Source: Oligoflexia bacterium (GTDB taxonomy: Bacteria; Bdellovibrionota_B; Oligoflexia; Oligoflexales; JAGOVF01). From it: a stretch of DNA of 33,758 nt. The DNA lies in NCBI GenBank assembly GCA_030432875.1, contig JAUILP010000039.1, positions 1 through 33,758 of the forward strand, written 5' to 3'. A model generated the notes under the pieces. The model saw only the letters and a list, made by a program, of their open reading frames with translations, was not told where the DNA came from and ran no database searches. Made by a program: the position numbers and the translations under genes. Below are positions 8,518 through 17,199 of this stretch, in pieces (position 1 is the first letter of the stretch; the number at the start of each line of letters is the position of its first letter).

Positions 8518-10281
8518 TTAGTGACCAAAGTTTTTTTTGAATTTTTGTAGTTCCTCAGTATACTGCCGCCCTGATTTTTCATAACGAGGTGCTAAAATGG
8601 AACTTAGCCCCCAGATCACGCCAATGGCGAAGCCTGTGACTAAAACAAACACCAAAAAATAGCGTAGCGTTTGGCTTTCTTTACCAACAAGATAGTCGCG
8701 AATTTGCTGAAAAAAATCGGCGAATGAAAAATCTGGGAGTTCAATGGCTAGCTCTTCATCTTTTTCCCTGCTACTTGTCGCTGGTTTTAAAGTGGCTTCT
8801 ACTAATGTGGGGAGTTTTTTGCGCTCGGCACCCCCATTGTCAATAAAATAATCTTTTAGCTGATAGTGCAGTAAATCTCGCGCAATATCTGCAATAATTT
8901 CGCCGTCTCTTTTATTGGCTGTGCAAATATAGCCGCGTATTTCTTTATGCCCCGTGTCATTGTGGCTTCCGGCCTGATAAAAAGTGTCGGTGACTTTTAA
9001 GTAGGGTTCTGAATTGAGTTTCTGATTTAATGAAGGAGTGCGAATTTTGCAGAGTGAATAGGGAAGAAGATGCGCTTCAGAAACCAAACTTAAGGAGAGA
9101 GGATGAATCTGTGTGAGTTTTGCATCAAAATGAATATTCACATAAGAAAAATCATGATCAGCGCTAATGACGCCGTGCTCCTCCCGTTTTTTTGAAAAAT
9201 CTTCAAATTTTATGCCAAGATATTTTTCAAAAATAAGTCGAACAAAATCTATTGGGAGCTGTGATTCAAAAAATAGTCGATTATTTGGGTAACGCTTAAG
9301 CCATTTTTCCTCATCGATATTTTTTCCTAAAATGACAAGCGGGGTTGTTTTACCGATGTTTTTTAATAAACTCTCAAATTCTGGTTGATTAATACCCTGA
9401 CACACGACGTCTTCTAGTATAATGACATGTGGGCAGAAATATATCGGATCTGAACTAATACTATGCCGGTGAAGAGCAACGGAAACATCGAAACGAAAGG
9501 TGTCTAAAGCGCTAATCACGCTTTTGCGCAGTATGCCGGTACTAATCGCGATAAAAACTTTGCAGCGTCTGATATTTTCTACGCCGTCTAAATGGCTTAA
9601 TACCTCCTGAATGGCAGCAAATCTTCCATTTTCTATATGATATTTGCCTACCAGGCCTCGCGAAAAACGATAGATCAAATTTTGCTTATCAATTGCTGTT
9701 GGATAGAAGCGGATGGAGTCAGCATCTAAGGCTTTTACGATAGGGCCTGTTATGCGCAGAGGGACATCAAGAACCGGCTCTAGCTTGCACTCGATTCTGA
9801 TTTCTTTTTCGCTAAACCAGATGAGGCGGCCCGGTGTTGAAACTTTACAGGGCTCATCGAGGCTTATTTTACCTAGTGGATCCCCCCACAAGGTAGGCGC
9901 TCCGGAGGTGGAATATAAAAAGCGACTCATCCAAAGACTGTTGCCCAAGTCTATCGGGATAATATCTCTAAAACCCAGGCAGGCGGCAAAAGACATGCAA
10001 TTGTTATATTTAAGCTCAGGAACGAGTATAAATCTTACGCCCCCCAGTTCTTGCATGTTAGCCAAAAAACGGAGATCGGCAAGAGCAAGGGATTCCTCTG
10101 GGTAATTATCGCTAATTAAGACAATCCCTGCACGCATGCGGTTAAATTCAATCAGAAAGCCCTGAACATCTTCGCAATAAATCACATGATATCCGGCCGC
10201 AAGAAGGGCCTGGATTTTATGCTCTAATGCTTGGGTCCTTACTGGAGATAGCCAAAAAATTTTCTTTAATTTTGTTGTCAT
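8518..10281 (-). CDS. Membrane-anchored protein with degenerate receiver-like and PilZ-like domains
   Basis: 587 residues from the ATG at 10281, which has GAGGA 5 bp upstream. An upstream in-frame TTG at 10293 would add four residues but overlaps that site. Residues 1-115 look like a receiver fold, with alternating hydrophobic strands and an Asp in LISDN. A beta-rich stretch follows (about 145-235). A second receiver-like unit follows (about 240-360, KVFIAIS ... HVIILEDVV), then another beta-rich unit (380-470, KLTQIHPLSLSLVSE). The beta units could be PilZ-like, but no RxxxR/DxSxxG signature is visible. A transmembrane helix at about 541-563 leaves a 24-residue charged tail. It could be a signal-integrating protein lacking enzymatic output; function unknown. 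Confidence 0.55.
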   Translation of the reverse strand: MTTKLKKIFWLSPVRTQALEHKIQALLAAGYHVIYCEDVQGFLIEFNRMRAGIVLISDNYPEESLALADLRFLANMQELGGVRFILVPELKYNNCMSFAACLGFRDIIPIDLGNSLWMSRFLYSTSGAPTLWGDPLGKISLDEPCKVSTPGRLIWFSEKEIRIECKLEPVLDVPLRITGPIVKALDADSIRFYPTAIDKQNLIYRFSRGLVGKYHIENGRFAAIQEVLSHLDGVENIRRCKVFIAISTGILRKSVISALDTFRFDVSVALHRHSISSDPIYFCPHVIILEDVVCQGINQPEFESLLKNIGKTTPLVILGKNIDEEKWLKRYPNNRLFFESQLPIDFVRLIFEKYLGIKFEDFSKKREEHGVISADHDFSYVNIHFDAKLTQIHPLSLSLVSEAHLLPYSLCKIRTPSLNQKLNSEPYLKVTDTFYQAGSHNDTGHKEIRGYICTANKRDGEIIADIARDLLHYQLKDYFIDNGGAERKKLPTLVEATLKPATSSREKDEELAIELPDFSFADFFQQIRDYLVGKESQTLRYFLVFVLVTGFAIGVIWGLSSILAPRYEKSGRQYTEELQKFKKNFGH

Positions 10282-10350
10282 CAATGTCCTCAATTTATAT
10301 TTCGGAAAATTTCAGGTAAACTTAAGATGGGTTTCGTAAAGCAATCCATA

Positions 10351-10379
10351 ACGACAGATTGGGAAATTTGTGCTATAAT
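10351..10379 (+). promoter_or_regulatory. Predicted extended -10 sigma-70 promoter for the protease gene
   Basis: ACGACA at 10351-10356 (4 of 6 with TTGACA), a 17-bp spacer and a perfect TATAAT at 10374-10379, preceded by TGC to give an extended -10. The start of transcription would be near 10386, leaving a leader of about 140 bases. It is the best promoter match in this part of the window. Confidence 0.6.
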
Positions 10380-10526
10380 TTTAAGAGGTATAATTTTTCA
10401 GGCCTTTTTCCCTTTTCTTAGTAAAACCTCATGTGTCGTGATTAACTCTTCCAAAGGATAGCGACGATAGGGAATTCACAGTCATAATAGAAGTTTTTAA
10501 TTAAAAAAAATTTAGGAGTTTTTTTA

Positions 10527-12746
10527 ATGTTTCTAGCCACAAAACACGTGCAAAAGCGTCTTAGGGTTATGTTTTATTCCTTGACGTTTTCATTATTTCT
10601 GCCAGCGTTTCCGGCATATAGTTTGACCTGTGATGAAGTGCGTCAGTTGACTACGGTATTCTTCCGACTTCACTATTCTTCTCACGCTTTTGATGATGAA
10701 CTCAGTCAAAAAGTTCTCACACAGTTTCATCGTTACTGGGATCCGGGAAAACTCTATTTTCTTGAAGCTGATATCAAAAAATTTGAAATCGATTATGGTG
10801 ATAAATTAGACAATTTAATTGCCAAATCTAATTGTACTGCGGTCAAAGCCATTATGGCCGTATACTCAAAACGCTATGATGAGCGCATGCGACTCATAAA
10901 AAAAATCATTGAAGAAAAACATGATTTTACCAAAGACGAGTATCTCAGTATTGATAGAAAAAATGAGAAATATGCCAAAACAACAGAAGAAGTGGCCGAG
11001 CGTTGGCGTAAACGCATTAAATTTCAGCTTCTCCAGTTAAAGCAGTCTATACCGGACTATAAACTGGTGAAGGAAAAACTACAAAAGAGGTATCAGCTAG
11101 AAGAAAATCGTCAAAAAGAAATAGATACTAACGATGTTTATGAGAGTTTTCTCAATGCTTTTAGCTTGGCTTTAGATCCTCATTCTGAATATATGGGTCC
11201 AGACAAATTAGAGGATTTTCGCATCAATACTCGTTTGTCTTTGGAGGGAATCGGGGCGGTTCTCAGGAGCGAAGATGGATTTACCAAAATTCAGAGCTTA
11301 GTAACAGGAGGTGCGGCAGAAAAAACAGGAAAATTGAAACCTGATGATAAGATCATCGCAGTGGGACAGGGTGATGGACCCCCTGTGGATGTAATAGATA
11401 TGGATCTGAAGGAGGTTGTTAAACTCATAAGAGGACCAAGAGGTACAACCGTTAGGCTTACAGCAGTGCGCGAAGATAAAGGGGGATCTAAGAAATTTTT
11501 GGTCGATGTGGTGCGAGAAAAAGTCGAACTTAAAGACCGCGGGGCAAAATCTTTTGTCTACAATGTAAATGCAGAAGATAAAAAAGGGAAGAAAACGGGT
11601 GGTCTAAAGGTTGGGCTCATAGATCTTCCGTCTTTTTATATAGATTTTGAGGGACGTCAAGCGAGGAAGGACGGCTACAAGTCCTGTTCAGAAGACGTAA
11701 AAGTTGAGTTAGAAAATCTGAAAAAGCAAAAAATCGATCTTCTTCTCCTTGACTTAAGGAGCAATGGCGGGGGGTCTTTAGACGAGTCCATTAAACTAGC
11801 GGGGCTTTTTATCAAAGACGGTCCCGTCGTTCAGGTAAAAAATATGGATGGCTCCATCCAAGTTCACAGTGATGACGATAAAAAAGTTTATTATGATGGA
11901 CCGCTTGTCGTTTTAATTAACAAGCATTCCGCAAGTGCCAGTGAAATATTTGCTGGTGCTATTAAGGATTATAAGAGGGGACTATTGGTAGGTGATAGCC
12001 ATACTTTTGGTAAAGGAACCGTGCAAAATCTCACGGATTTATCAGAGTCGCTCGGAGCTATAAAGGTTACTATTTCTAAATTTTATCGCCCATCTGGTTT
12101 AAGCACGCAAATGAATGGCGTCGAGGCTGACGTTGTCTTACCTTCTCTTCTGGACGAGATGGATGTCGGCGAAAAATACTACGACTATGCGCTTGCCTTT
12201 GAAAAAATCGAACCGGCTAAATATAAAGTTAGCCAAAATGAGGTCGATTCTTATGCAGAGAAAATTCAGGCAGCAAGCAAAGACCGAATTACAAAGGACA
12301 AGGAATTTCAGGAACTCATGGCGGAAATAAAAAAATACCATGACAATGAAAGCGAGCGGTCTCGGGTCAGTTTAAAAGAAGAAAAAGAAAAGAAGGATGA
12401 AACAAAGGGAATTAACGCCAAAACAGAAGACATTGAAAGCGAAGAAGGTATTTCACCAGCTTCTTCTGGTAAAAAACTTACCGCCGCAGAAGAAAATCTA
12501 GAGCATATTAAGAAAGATATTTATTTGCAGGAAGCTATTAGAATTGGCGCAGATTATTATCAAAGTTTAGTTGCCAAAGCTCCCTTGCCCGAAAAAACGA
12601 CCATCGTAGAGCTAAAAGACTTTTTAATTGCGGAAGAAAAAGCTAAAGAGAAAAAAATATTAGCTGAAAAAACAAGTGTTAAAAAATCAGAAAAAATCGT
12701 GAGTGATACGGGGAAAAAAGAGCAAAAAGACGGGAAAAAAGATTAG
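10527..12746 (+). CDS. prc: Tail-specific (carboxy-terminal processing) protease, Prc type, peptidase family S41
   Basis: 739 residues with a signal peptide of about 35 residues (ends PAYS), so it is periplasmic. An N-terminal Prc-type helical region is followed by a PDZ domain (about 235-325, beginning SLEGIGAVL). The S41 domain carries NKHSASASEIFAG, where Ser470 is the nucleophile by alignment with E. coli Prc, and TFGKGTVQ with Lys496 as the general base. The C-terminal part (after 560) is strongly charged, with a Lys/Glu-rich tail. Prc trims C-termini of envelope proteins and controls cell-wall hydrolases. AGGAG at 10514 gives 8-bp spacing to the ATG. The lipoprotein gene 43 bp downstream may share the transcript. 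Confidence 0.95.
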   Translation: MFLATKHVQKRLRVMFYSLTFSLFLPAFPAYSLTCDEVRQLTTVFFRLHYSSHAFDDELSQKVLTQFHRYWDPGKLYFLEADIKKFEIDYGDKLDNLIAKSNCTAVKAIMAVYSKRYDERMRLIKKIIEEKHDFTKDEYLSIDRKNEKYAKTTEEVAERWRKRIKFQLLQLKQSIPDYKLVKEKLQKRYQLEENRQKEIDTNDVYESFLNAFSLALDPHSEYMGPDKLEDFRINTRLSLEGIGAVLRSEDGFTKIQSLVTGGAAEKTGKLKPDDKIIAVGQGDGPPVDVIDMDLKEVVKLIRGPRGTTVRLTAVREDKGGSKKFLVDVVREKVELKDRGAKSFVYNVNAEDKKGKKTGGLKVGLIDLPSFYIDFEGRQARKDGYKSCSEDVKVELENLKKQKIDLLLLDLRSNGGGSLDESIKLAGLFIKDGPVVQVKNMDGSIQVHSDDDKKVYYDGPLVVLINKHSASASEIFAGAIKDYKRGLLVGDSHTFGKGTVQNLTDLSESLGAIKVTISKFYRPSGLSTQMNGVEADVVLPSLLDEMDVGEKYYDYALAFEKIEPAKYKVSQNEVDSYAEKIQAASKDRITKDKEFQELMAEIKKYHDNESERSRVSLKEEKEKKDETKGINAKTEDIESEEGISPASSGKKLTAAEENLEHIKKDIYLQEAIRIGADYYQSLVAKAPLPEKTTIVELKDFLIAEEKAKEKKILAEKTSVKKSEKIVSDTGKKEQKDGKKD

Positions 12747-12789
12747 GTGTTTCGGAGGATTTATTCCGCTTGTTTGAACAAGGATTATT

Positions 12790-14403
12790 ATGACCCATTT
12801 CTTTCCTACCCTTGCTTTATTGCTTTTATTTTCATGTACCTATTTGAAACCTTCTCAAACGCCTCTTACCAATCAATTGAGTCAACAGGGGATGAATGAG
12901 CCACATAGTCCTCTCTATGGCTCGATACGTTTATGGGATTTTCCTGACACCCTTGTTTCAGATTATGAGCTTGATGCCTACTTTAGTTCAAGTCCATCTA
13001 GAAGTGAGAACACCAGACTTGCGAATTTACACAATGGAGATGTGTTTGAGATTCTTGAAGCGGGTATTTTAGATGAAAAGGGTGACCTTGGGGAGGATAA
13101 AAAGGTTAAAGTTTGGGACAAAATCAATTTCCGTGGGCAAGTTGGCTATGTCAGTAATATGTATGTGAGCGTCATGCCACAAAGTTATGCTTCACCTGTC
13201 AACGTACAATCAAGTTGCCATGGTGGAAGAGCTCAGCTTGCCATTGCCAGAAATCAATTAGCTGTTTTTCGAGACCCCGATCCACAGAGTGAGATAAGTA
13301 ATGCGCTTCCCATAGGGTCATCCTTCAAAATACTGTCTACAAATTATGACCAAAATTTTATTGAAATCGAGTTCCCCATTTTTGATGCAGAAAACGCGCA
13401 AGTACAAAGAGCCAGAGGATACGTTTACCGCGATCTCATTGGTATACGCAATGGTTGTCGGCCCTGGGCATTAGATATGAAAGACTTTTTAAAAGCTGAT
13501 TACCTCTATGCCAAAAACACGTATTATTCAAAATCACCCTCATATAGACAAATTAATCTGGCTCTGACCATGAGCGCCATCAGCGAATATCAGGTGGCAT
13601 CTGGCAACGCATTCAGCTATTGTAAGGCCATTTGGACCAATTATCCTATTAACCAGAGCACCGAAGTCGATTTGGACCTCAATGGTTGTGTACCAGGTCT
13701 TATAATGAGTAAGGTTAATAGAGTTTGCGAGCGATACGTGCATGGCGGTGGAACAACACCGGGAACAACAGTGCGATGGGGAGGGGCATGTGGTACCGGA
13801 ACACAAGTTTTTCGGACTTCCTATGCCGCAGGCTTTCCCATATTGCGGCACCACAATCATTTTATTTTTTACCCCAATTCCTATCCTTATTTTGAATATG
13901 GAACTGATGGCCAGGGCACAGATGCAGAAGTTGCTTGCATTGGTGTTCCGGCCACTGAATTTGACTTTGCTAATGATAGTGATGGCACTCTGATTTTCTT
14001 AACCGGTGCAAAAAAAATGAATGAGGCCGATATTAAAAAGTTAGCATCAGAGGGGTCCAGATATTCTGACTCAACGTTTCAAACTTTTTTTTGGATTTAT
14101 GGAACAACTCCCCCAAATAGACAAGTGACACTGAAAAATATTGATCTAAAAATTTTGGATAACCCTCCAAAACCAAATAGAAATGCCCCTCCTTGTGGCT
14201 CTTATCGCTATTTGGGCACTTACTCCTGGCCTAGGACGGTGCAATTTGATCAGAACTTTAACCCCACACCAGTCCTGCATCAGGAAGGAGAGAATGCCGC
14301 TGAATTCAGCTATGCTATTGATTTGTCAAGCAGCAGTAAGATTCTTATGCAAAACCTTTCGCCATCGCACTATTATGCCTGGGATAAGACTGATTGTGAT
14401 TAG
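12790..14403 (+). CDS. Predicted lipoprotein with SH3-like domains
   Basis: 537 residues. The lipobox is L-F-S-C with the lipidated cysteine at 16. Residues about 70-135 and 150-222 each look like a bacterial SH3 domain: NGDVFEILEAG ... VGYVSNMYV, then LPIGSSFKILS ... ARGYVYRDLIGI. These often bind peptidoglycan peptides. The remaining 300 residues are rich in aromatic residues, Gly and Cys and match nothing I know. AAGGA lies about 5 bp before the ATG. Its place right after the Prc protease suggests a cell-envelope role, perhaps as a substrate or adaptor; this is inference. A good terminator follows. Confidence 0.7.
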   Translation: MTHFFPTLALLLLFSCTYLKPSQTPLTNQLSQQGMNEPHSPLYGSIRLWDFPDTLVSDYELDAYFSSSPSRSENTRLANLHNGDVFEILEAGILDEKGDLGEDKKVKVWDKINFRGQVGYVSNMYVSVMPQSYASPVNVQSSCHGGRAQLAIARNQLAVFRDPDPQSEISNALPIGSSFKILSTNYDQNFIEIEFPIFDAENAQVQRARGYVYRDLIGIRNGCRPWALDMKDFLKADYLYAKNTYYSKSPSYRQINLALTMSAISEYQVASGNAFSYCKAIWTNYPINQSTEVDLDLNGCVPGLIMSKVNRVCERYVHGGGTTPGTTVRWGGACGTGTQVFRTSYAAGFPILRHHNHFIFYPNSYPYFEYGTDGQGTDAEVACIGVPATEFDFANDSDGTLIFLTGAKKMNEADIKKLASEGSRYSDSTFQTFFWIYGTTPPNRQVTLKNIDLKILDNPPKPNRNAPPCGSYRYLGTYSWPRTVQFDQNFNPTPVLHQEGENAAEFSYAIDLSSSSKILMQNLSPSHYYAWDKTDCD

Positions 14404-14439
14404 TCCAAAATATATTGCCACAGTTTTCTCTAAAATCTG

Positions 14440-14465
14440 AGGTTATTCATGCGTAACCTTTTTTT
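14440..14465 (+). terminator. Rho-independent terminator
   Basis: AGGTTA and TAACCT form a 6-bp stem around an 8-base loop, followed at once by seven T residues. It lies 37 bp after the SH3 lipoprotein stop and should end the protease-lipoprotein transcript. Confidence 0.7.
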
Positions 14466-14783
14466 CGCCAAACTATAGAGAAAAATCTTTAAATTATAGA
14501 ACCAATACTCCTGTAAACAAATGTGTACACTTAAGACCCTTCTAAAATGTTTAATCATTGCGGTATTTATTTTACTCCGATAATAATAATGGCAATCATA
14601 GTGAATCACTGTCTAGTCGGCTCAAATCTTATTCCAACAGAAGTGGTGGTATTGATATTTGCTGAAAATTCCAAATTTTTTTGAGCTGAGATTTCTTAGG
14701 TAAGCTGTGGTGTCATTAGGGCTAATAACTTTTTGTTTTTCAAAACATATTTTAATGATTGCCGAATCATACGTGGAGTCATA
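14466..14783. other. Intergenic leader region
   Basis: About 320 bp without an ORF that I would call. An 8-bp palindrome GTGTACAC lies at 14523-14530, and an AT-rich GATAATAATAATGG stretch starts at 14579. It should contain the promoter of the following secreted-protein gene, but no -35/-10 pair stands out. Confidence 0.4.
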
Positions 14784-16019
14784 ATGAGTTCAAAATTTTT
14801 TTTTGGTTGTTGGCTACCGAAGATTATGCTTCTTGCTTCGATGATAGTATATGGCGCTTCTGAAATCGTTGCGGCAAGTGGGAAAGGAGCTTCTAGTTAC
14901 GATGATGGGTTTATCGTGGATGATGAGCAGTTCGTTTCAAGCAGCCCAGCGGTAAGTGGCAGCGAAAAAGCATCCAGTTGCCGTTTAACCGTCAGTGTAT
15001 CCTGGGATGGTACAGGTGATCCCACGGCAAACGTGAGAAGAGGACCTGGAAAAAGTTATGAAAAATCAGGCGCTGTGGCAGAAGGAGAAGCCTTTAATGT
15101 ACTAAAAATCGAGAAAAACGGTGAAAATCTCAGCTTTGCTGGTAAATCTGATACGACCTGGTACCAAATCCTGACCCCGAATGGTAACGCCTGGCTATGG
15201 GGCGGGTATGCGAATGCCAACTGCGGCAGTAGTGACACCAGCGGAGGCAGCAATTCTGGGTTTATTGTAGATAACTCTACAGGGGAGAGCAGGACTGGTT
15301 CAGCAGATAGTGGGGACAATTCAGGTTTTATTATTGATGATGAATTTTCAAATAGCGATTTTATCATTCCAGGCGGAGACTCTTCAAGCAATGGCGGTTT
15401 TATAGTTGATACGGGTGGTGATAGTGGTTTTCGTGCGGGGAATGCCGTATCAGGTTGTCGTTTAACTGTCTATGTTTCCTGGGATGGGACGGGTGATCCC
15501 ACTGCAAATTTACGAAGCGGTCCAGGGACGACTTACGCGAAAGTGGGGCAGGTTAGAGAAGGAGAGTCTTACACGGTTATCAGTGTCGATCATAATGGGC
15601 AAAATTTTTCCATTAAAGGCAAGTCCGATAGTACCTGGTATCAAATTGACGGCCCTAGCGGTAAAGCCTGGCTATGGGCTGGGTTTACAAACTCAACTTG
15701 TGGCGGCGACTCCTCCTCAACAGGAGGCGGAGATGTTAGCGGTGGTGGTTTCATAATAGATGCTGGAAGTAGTTCAGACGATAATAGCGATTTTATTCTC
15801 GATGACGGAGAAGATTCAGGGGCTAGGTCAGGCACCTCTGATGGTTTTATTGTTCCAGAAAATTCTTCAAACCATAGCGGGGGTTCTCAAAATGAAAGCT
15901 GCGCGCAAGTTTGTAGATCAAATGCCAAATGGGTTCTGGACTGTATAGATCTGAATGGTGACGTTAATCGCAATCAGTGTCAAGAATGGTGCTATGCCGA
16001 TAGTGGTTGCAGGGAGTGA
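14784..16019 (+). CDS. Secreted protein with two SH3-like repeats, repeated GFIVDD-type motifs and a six-Cys tail
   Basis: 411 residues from the ATG at 14784, which has GGAG 6 bp upstream. The frame stays open to 14733, but that extension lacks a ribosome-binding site. A signal peptide covers about residues 1-31. Two ungapped 82-residue repeats run from Cys to Cys (bases 14979-15224 and 15456-15701), about 62% identical by my count. Each holds VSWDGTGDPTAN, a GPG turn, TWYQI and AWLW, as in bacterial SH3 domains. Ser/Gly/Asp-rich linkers carry eight copies of [GD]FI[VIL][DP], from residue 42 to 354, such as GFIVDD, GFIIDD, DFILDD and GFIVPE. The last 41 residues hold six cysteines spaced C-x3-C-x9-C-x11-C-x3-C-x5-C. 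It is likely surface-located or secreted; function unknown. Confidence 0.8.
   Translation: MSSKFFFGCWLPKIMLLASMIVYGASEIVAASGKGASSYDDGFIVDDEQFVSSSPAVSGSEKASSCRLTVSVSWDGTGDPTANVRRGPGKSYEKSGAVAEGEAFNVLKIEKNGENLSFAGKSDTTWYQILTPNGNAWLWGGYANANCGSSDTSGGSNSGFIVDNSTGESRTGSADSGDNSGFIIDDEFSNSDFIIPGGDSSSNGGFIVDTGGDSGFRAGNAVSGCRLTVYVSWDGTGDPTANLRSGPGTTYAKVGQVREGESYTVISVDHNGQNFSIKGKSDSTWYQIDGPSGKAWLWAGFTNSTCGGDSSSTGGGDVSGGGFIIDAGSSSDDNSDFILDDGEDSGARSGTSDGFIVPENSSNHSGGSQNESCAQVCRSNAKWVLDCIDLNGDVNRNQCQEWCYADSGCRE
14979..15701 (+). repeat. Internal 246-bp domain duplication
   Basis: Bases 14979-15224 and 15456-15701 encode two 82-residue units of identical length without a gap. Some blocks are nearly identical at DNA level, for example the one encoding VSWDGTGDPTAN. 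This points to a tandem duplication followed by divergence of the intervening motif-rich linker. Confidence 0.8.
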
Positions 16020-16234
16020 ATTCGCTGTCAGGAAAAATTCCGCCCAAAACCCCAAACAATATAAATTAAGAGACACAAGTACATTTAAAATTGCCGAAGT
16101 TTGAAGTATTTCTTTAACCCGGGGACAAAGCTTCTATTGAACTGCTGATGAGAAGGGTCATCCGGTCTTTGGCGCATGAGGCTAGGGGGAATAAGGATTT
16201 TGAGTCATTTCTGCCTCCTAATATGTTTGCTAAA

Positions 16235-16879
16235 TTATGGGGGAAGCGCGGCATCTTTGCTGCTTATAAGAACAGCTCGAACAGGAGAAGCCTCAGCCCC
16301 TTTGAGGTGCAGAGGAAAGGCAACTAATGTATAAAGTCCTGGCATAATATGCGTAAGCTTTAAGCCTTCTAAAATCCTGATGCCATGATTATAAAGCGCC
16401 TGATGGCACAGTAAATCTTTGTCTTCAGCAAGATCCACCGATGGTGTATCGATTCCGACTAATTTAACTTTTTGCGTGGCAAGATAATCTATAAGTGCTG
16501 GAGAAAGCCCCATGAAATCATTGCGCCATTGATTGGGTTCAGGGAATGACCGGGTTTTAAATAGCACCCGAGGTGCCTGGATTTCCTGATCTAATAAGTC
16601 TGCTACGGTTACTCTTGTGTGCTGTCTCGTCTTTACTTCTATCACTTGACACTGGCCATAATAGAGTGCGAGATCCGATTTTTCTATGCTTTCGCCTTCT
16701 GTATGATAGTGCGAAGGAGCGTCGGCATGGGCCCCTAGATGTAGTGTGCTACGAATCGATGAAAGATCGAGATTGTCGCCGTTTTTAAAAGCTAATGTGG
16801 TCTCCCGTGTAAAAGCGACGTCGCCTGGAAAAACTGCGATGTGCTCATCAATTAAGGGGGAAATATCAATTATTTTCAA
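16235..16879 (-). CDS. kynB: Kynurenine formamidase (arylformamidase), cyclase family
   Basis: 214 residues, full length for KynB. It hydrolyses N-formylkynurenine to kynurenine and formate, the second step of tryptophan breakdown. The zinc motif H47-L-G-A-H51-A-D53-A-P-S-H57 is intact. SPLIDEHIAVFPGD at the N-terminus and RILEGLKL near the C-terminus also match the cyclase family. It lies last in the kynurenine cluster, 320 bp after kynurenine 3-monooxygenase. That gap contains an inverted-repeat element, so it may be read through or have its own promoter. The family also includes other amide hydrolases, but the context makes KynB very likely. Confidence 0.92.
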   Translation of the reverse strand: MKIIDISPLIDEHIAVFPGDVAFTRETTLAFKNGDNLDLSSIRSTLHLGAHADAPSHYHTEGESIEKSDLALYYGQCQVIEVKTRQHTRVTVADLLDQEIQAPRVLFKTRSFPEPNQWRNDFMGLSPALIDYLATQKVKLVGIDTPSVDLAEDKDLLCHQALYNHGIRILEGLKLTHIMPGLYTLVAFPLHLKGAEASPVRAVLISSKDAALPP

Positions 16880-17199
16880 TTTGGGCCTTTCATTATCTCA
16901 AAGTGAGTCTGAAACCTGTACTTGCCTGTTAATTTTCACATCGTCCTGCATGTGATGTTCCTAGAACTACTGCGTTAAATTGGCGATAACTGTGCTGCTC
17001 GCCCAGGAAAAATACTCATTTACCTAATGTAAAATCCGCTTTTCCCCCATCCTCGAGCCTTGTTCTCCCCAATTTAACGTAGTAGTACTAGTTCAGCGCA
17101 AAAAATCTAAAAAATGGCAAAAAGTAGATATTCTTTCCTGCTTAAAGGGTTTCCTGTATTTCGGGTCAAAAGAAAAAAATGTGATAACTTTCTAATTTA
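16880..17199. other. Intergenic gap inside the kynurenine cluster
   Basis: 320 bp between kynurenine 3-monooxygenase and kynB, all other genes in the cluster being close together. It holds a 131-bp inverted-repeat element (16961-17091) and a 6-bp TCACAT/ATGTGA inverted repeat at 16936-16955. No ORF was found. Confidence 0.6.
16961..17091. mobile_element. MITE-like element with 30-bp terminal inverted repeats
   Basis: The arms at 16961-16990 and 17062-17091 match as inverted repeats at 26 of 30 positions. The ends are CTAG and the shared core is CGTTAAATTGG. They enclose 71 bp without an ORF. GTTC occurs at both outer edges (16957-16960 and 17091-17094) and could be a 4-bp target duplication, though the right copy overlaps the arm by one base. 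The size and structure fit a miniature inverted-repeat transposable element; a large RNA hairpin is the alternative. Confidence 0.55.

Noticed and set aside
9713-10105. 130-codon plus-strand ORF opposite the receiver-like gene.
   Set aside because: A shadow frame of the well-formed minus-strand gene, with no signal, motif or start site.
13540-13860. 106-codon minus-strand Cys-rich ORF inside the SH3 lipoprotein gene.
   Set aside because: It lies antisense within a gene with signal peptide and terminator; the cysteines come from the opposite-strand codons.
14579-14597. Fur-box-like sequence, 14 of 19 with the E. coli consensus.
   Set aside because: The match is mostly AT repeats, the central symmetric half is poor, and chance matches are expected in AT-rich gaps.
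16148-16327. 59-codon plus-strand ORF overlapping the 3' end of kynB.
   Set aside because: No ribosome-binding site and half of it is antisense to a well-supported gene.
16936-16955. TCACAT and ATGTGA as a possible CRP site.
   Set aside because: The half-sites are in swapped order compared with TGTGA-N6-TCACA, so it is not a CRP-type operator.
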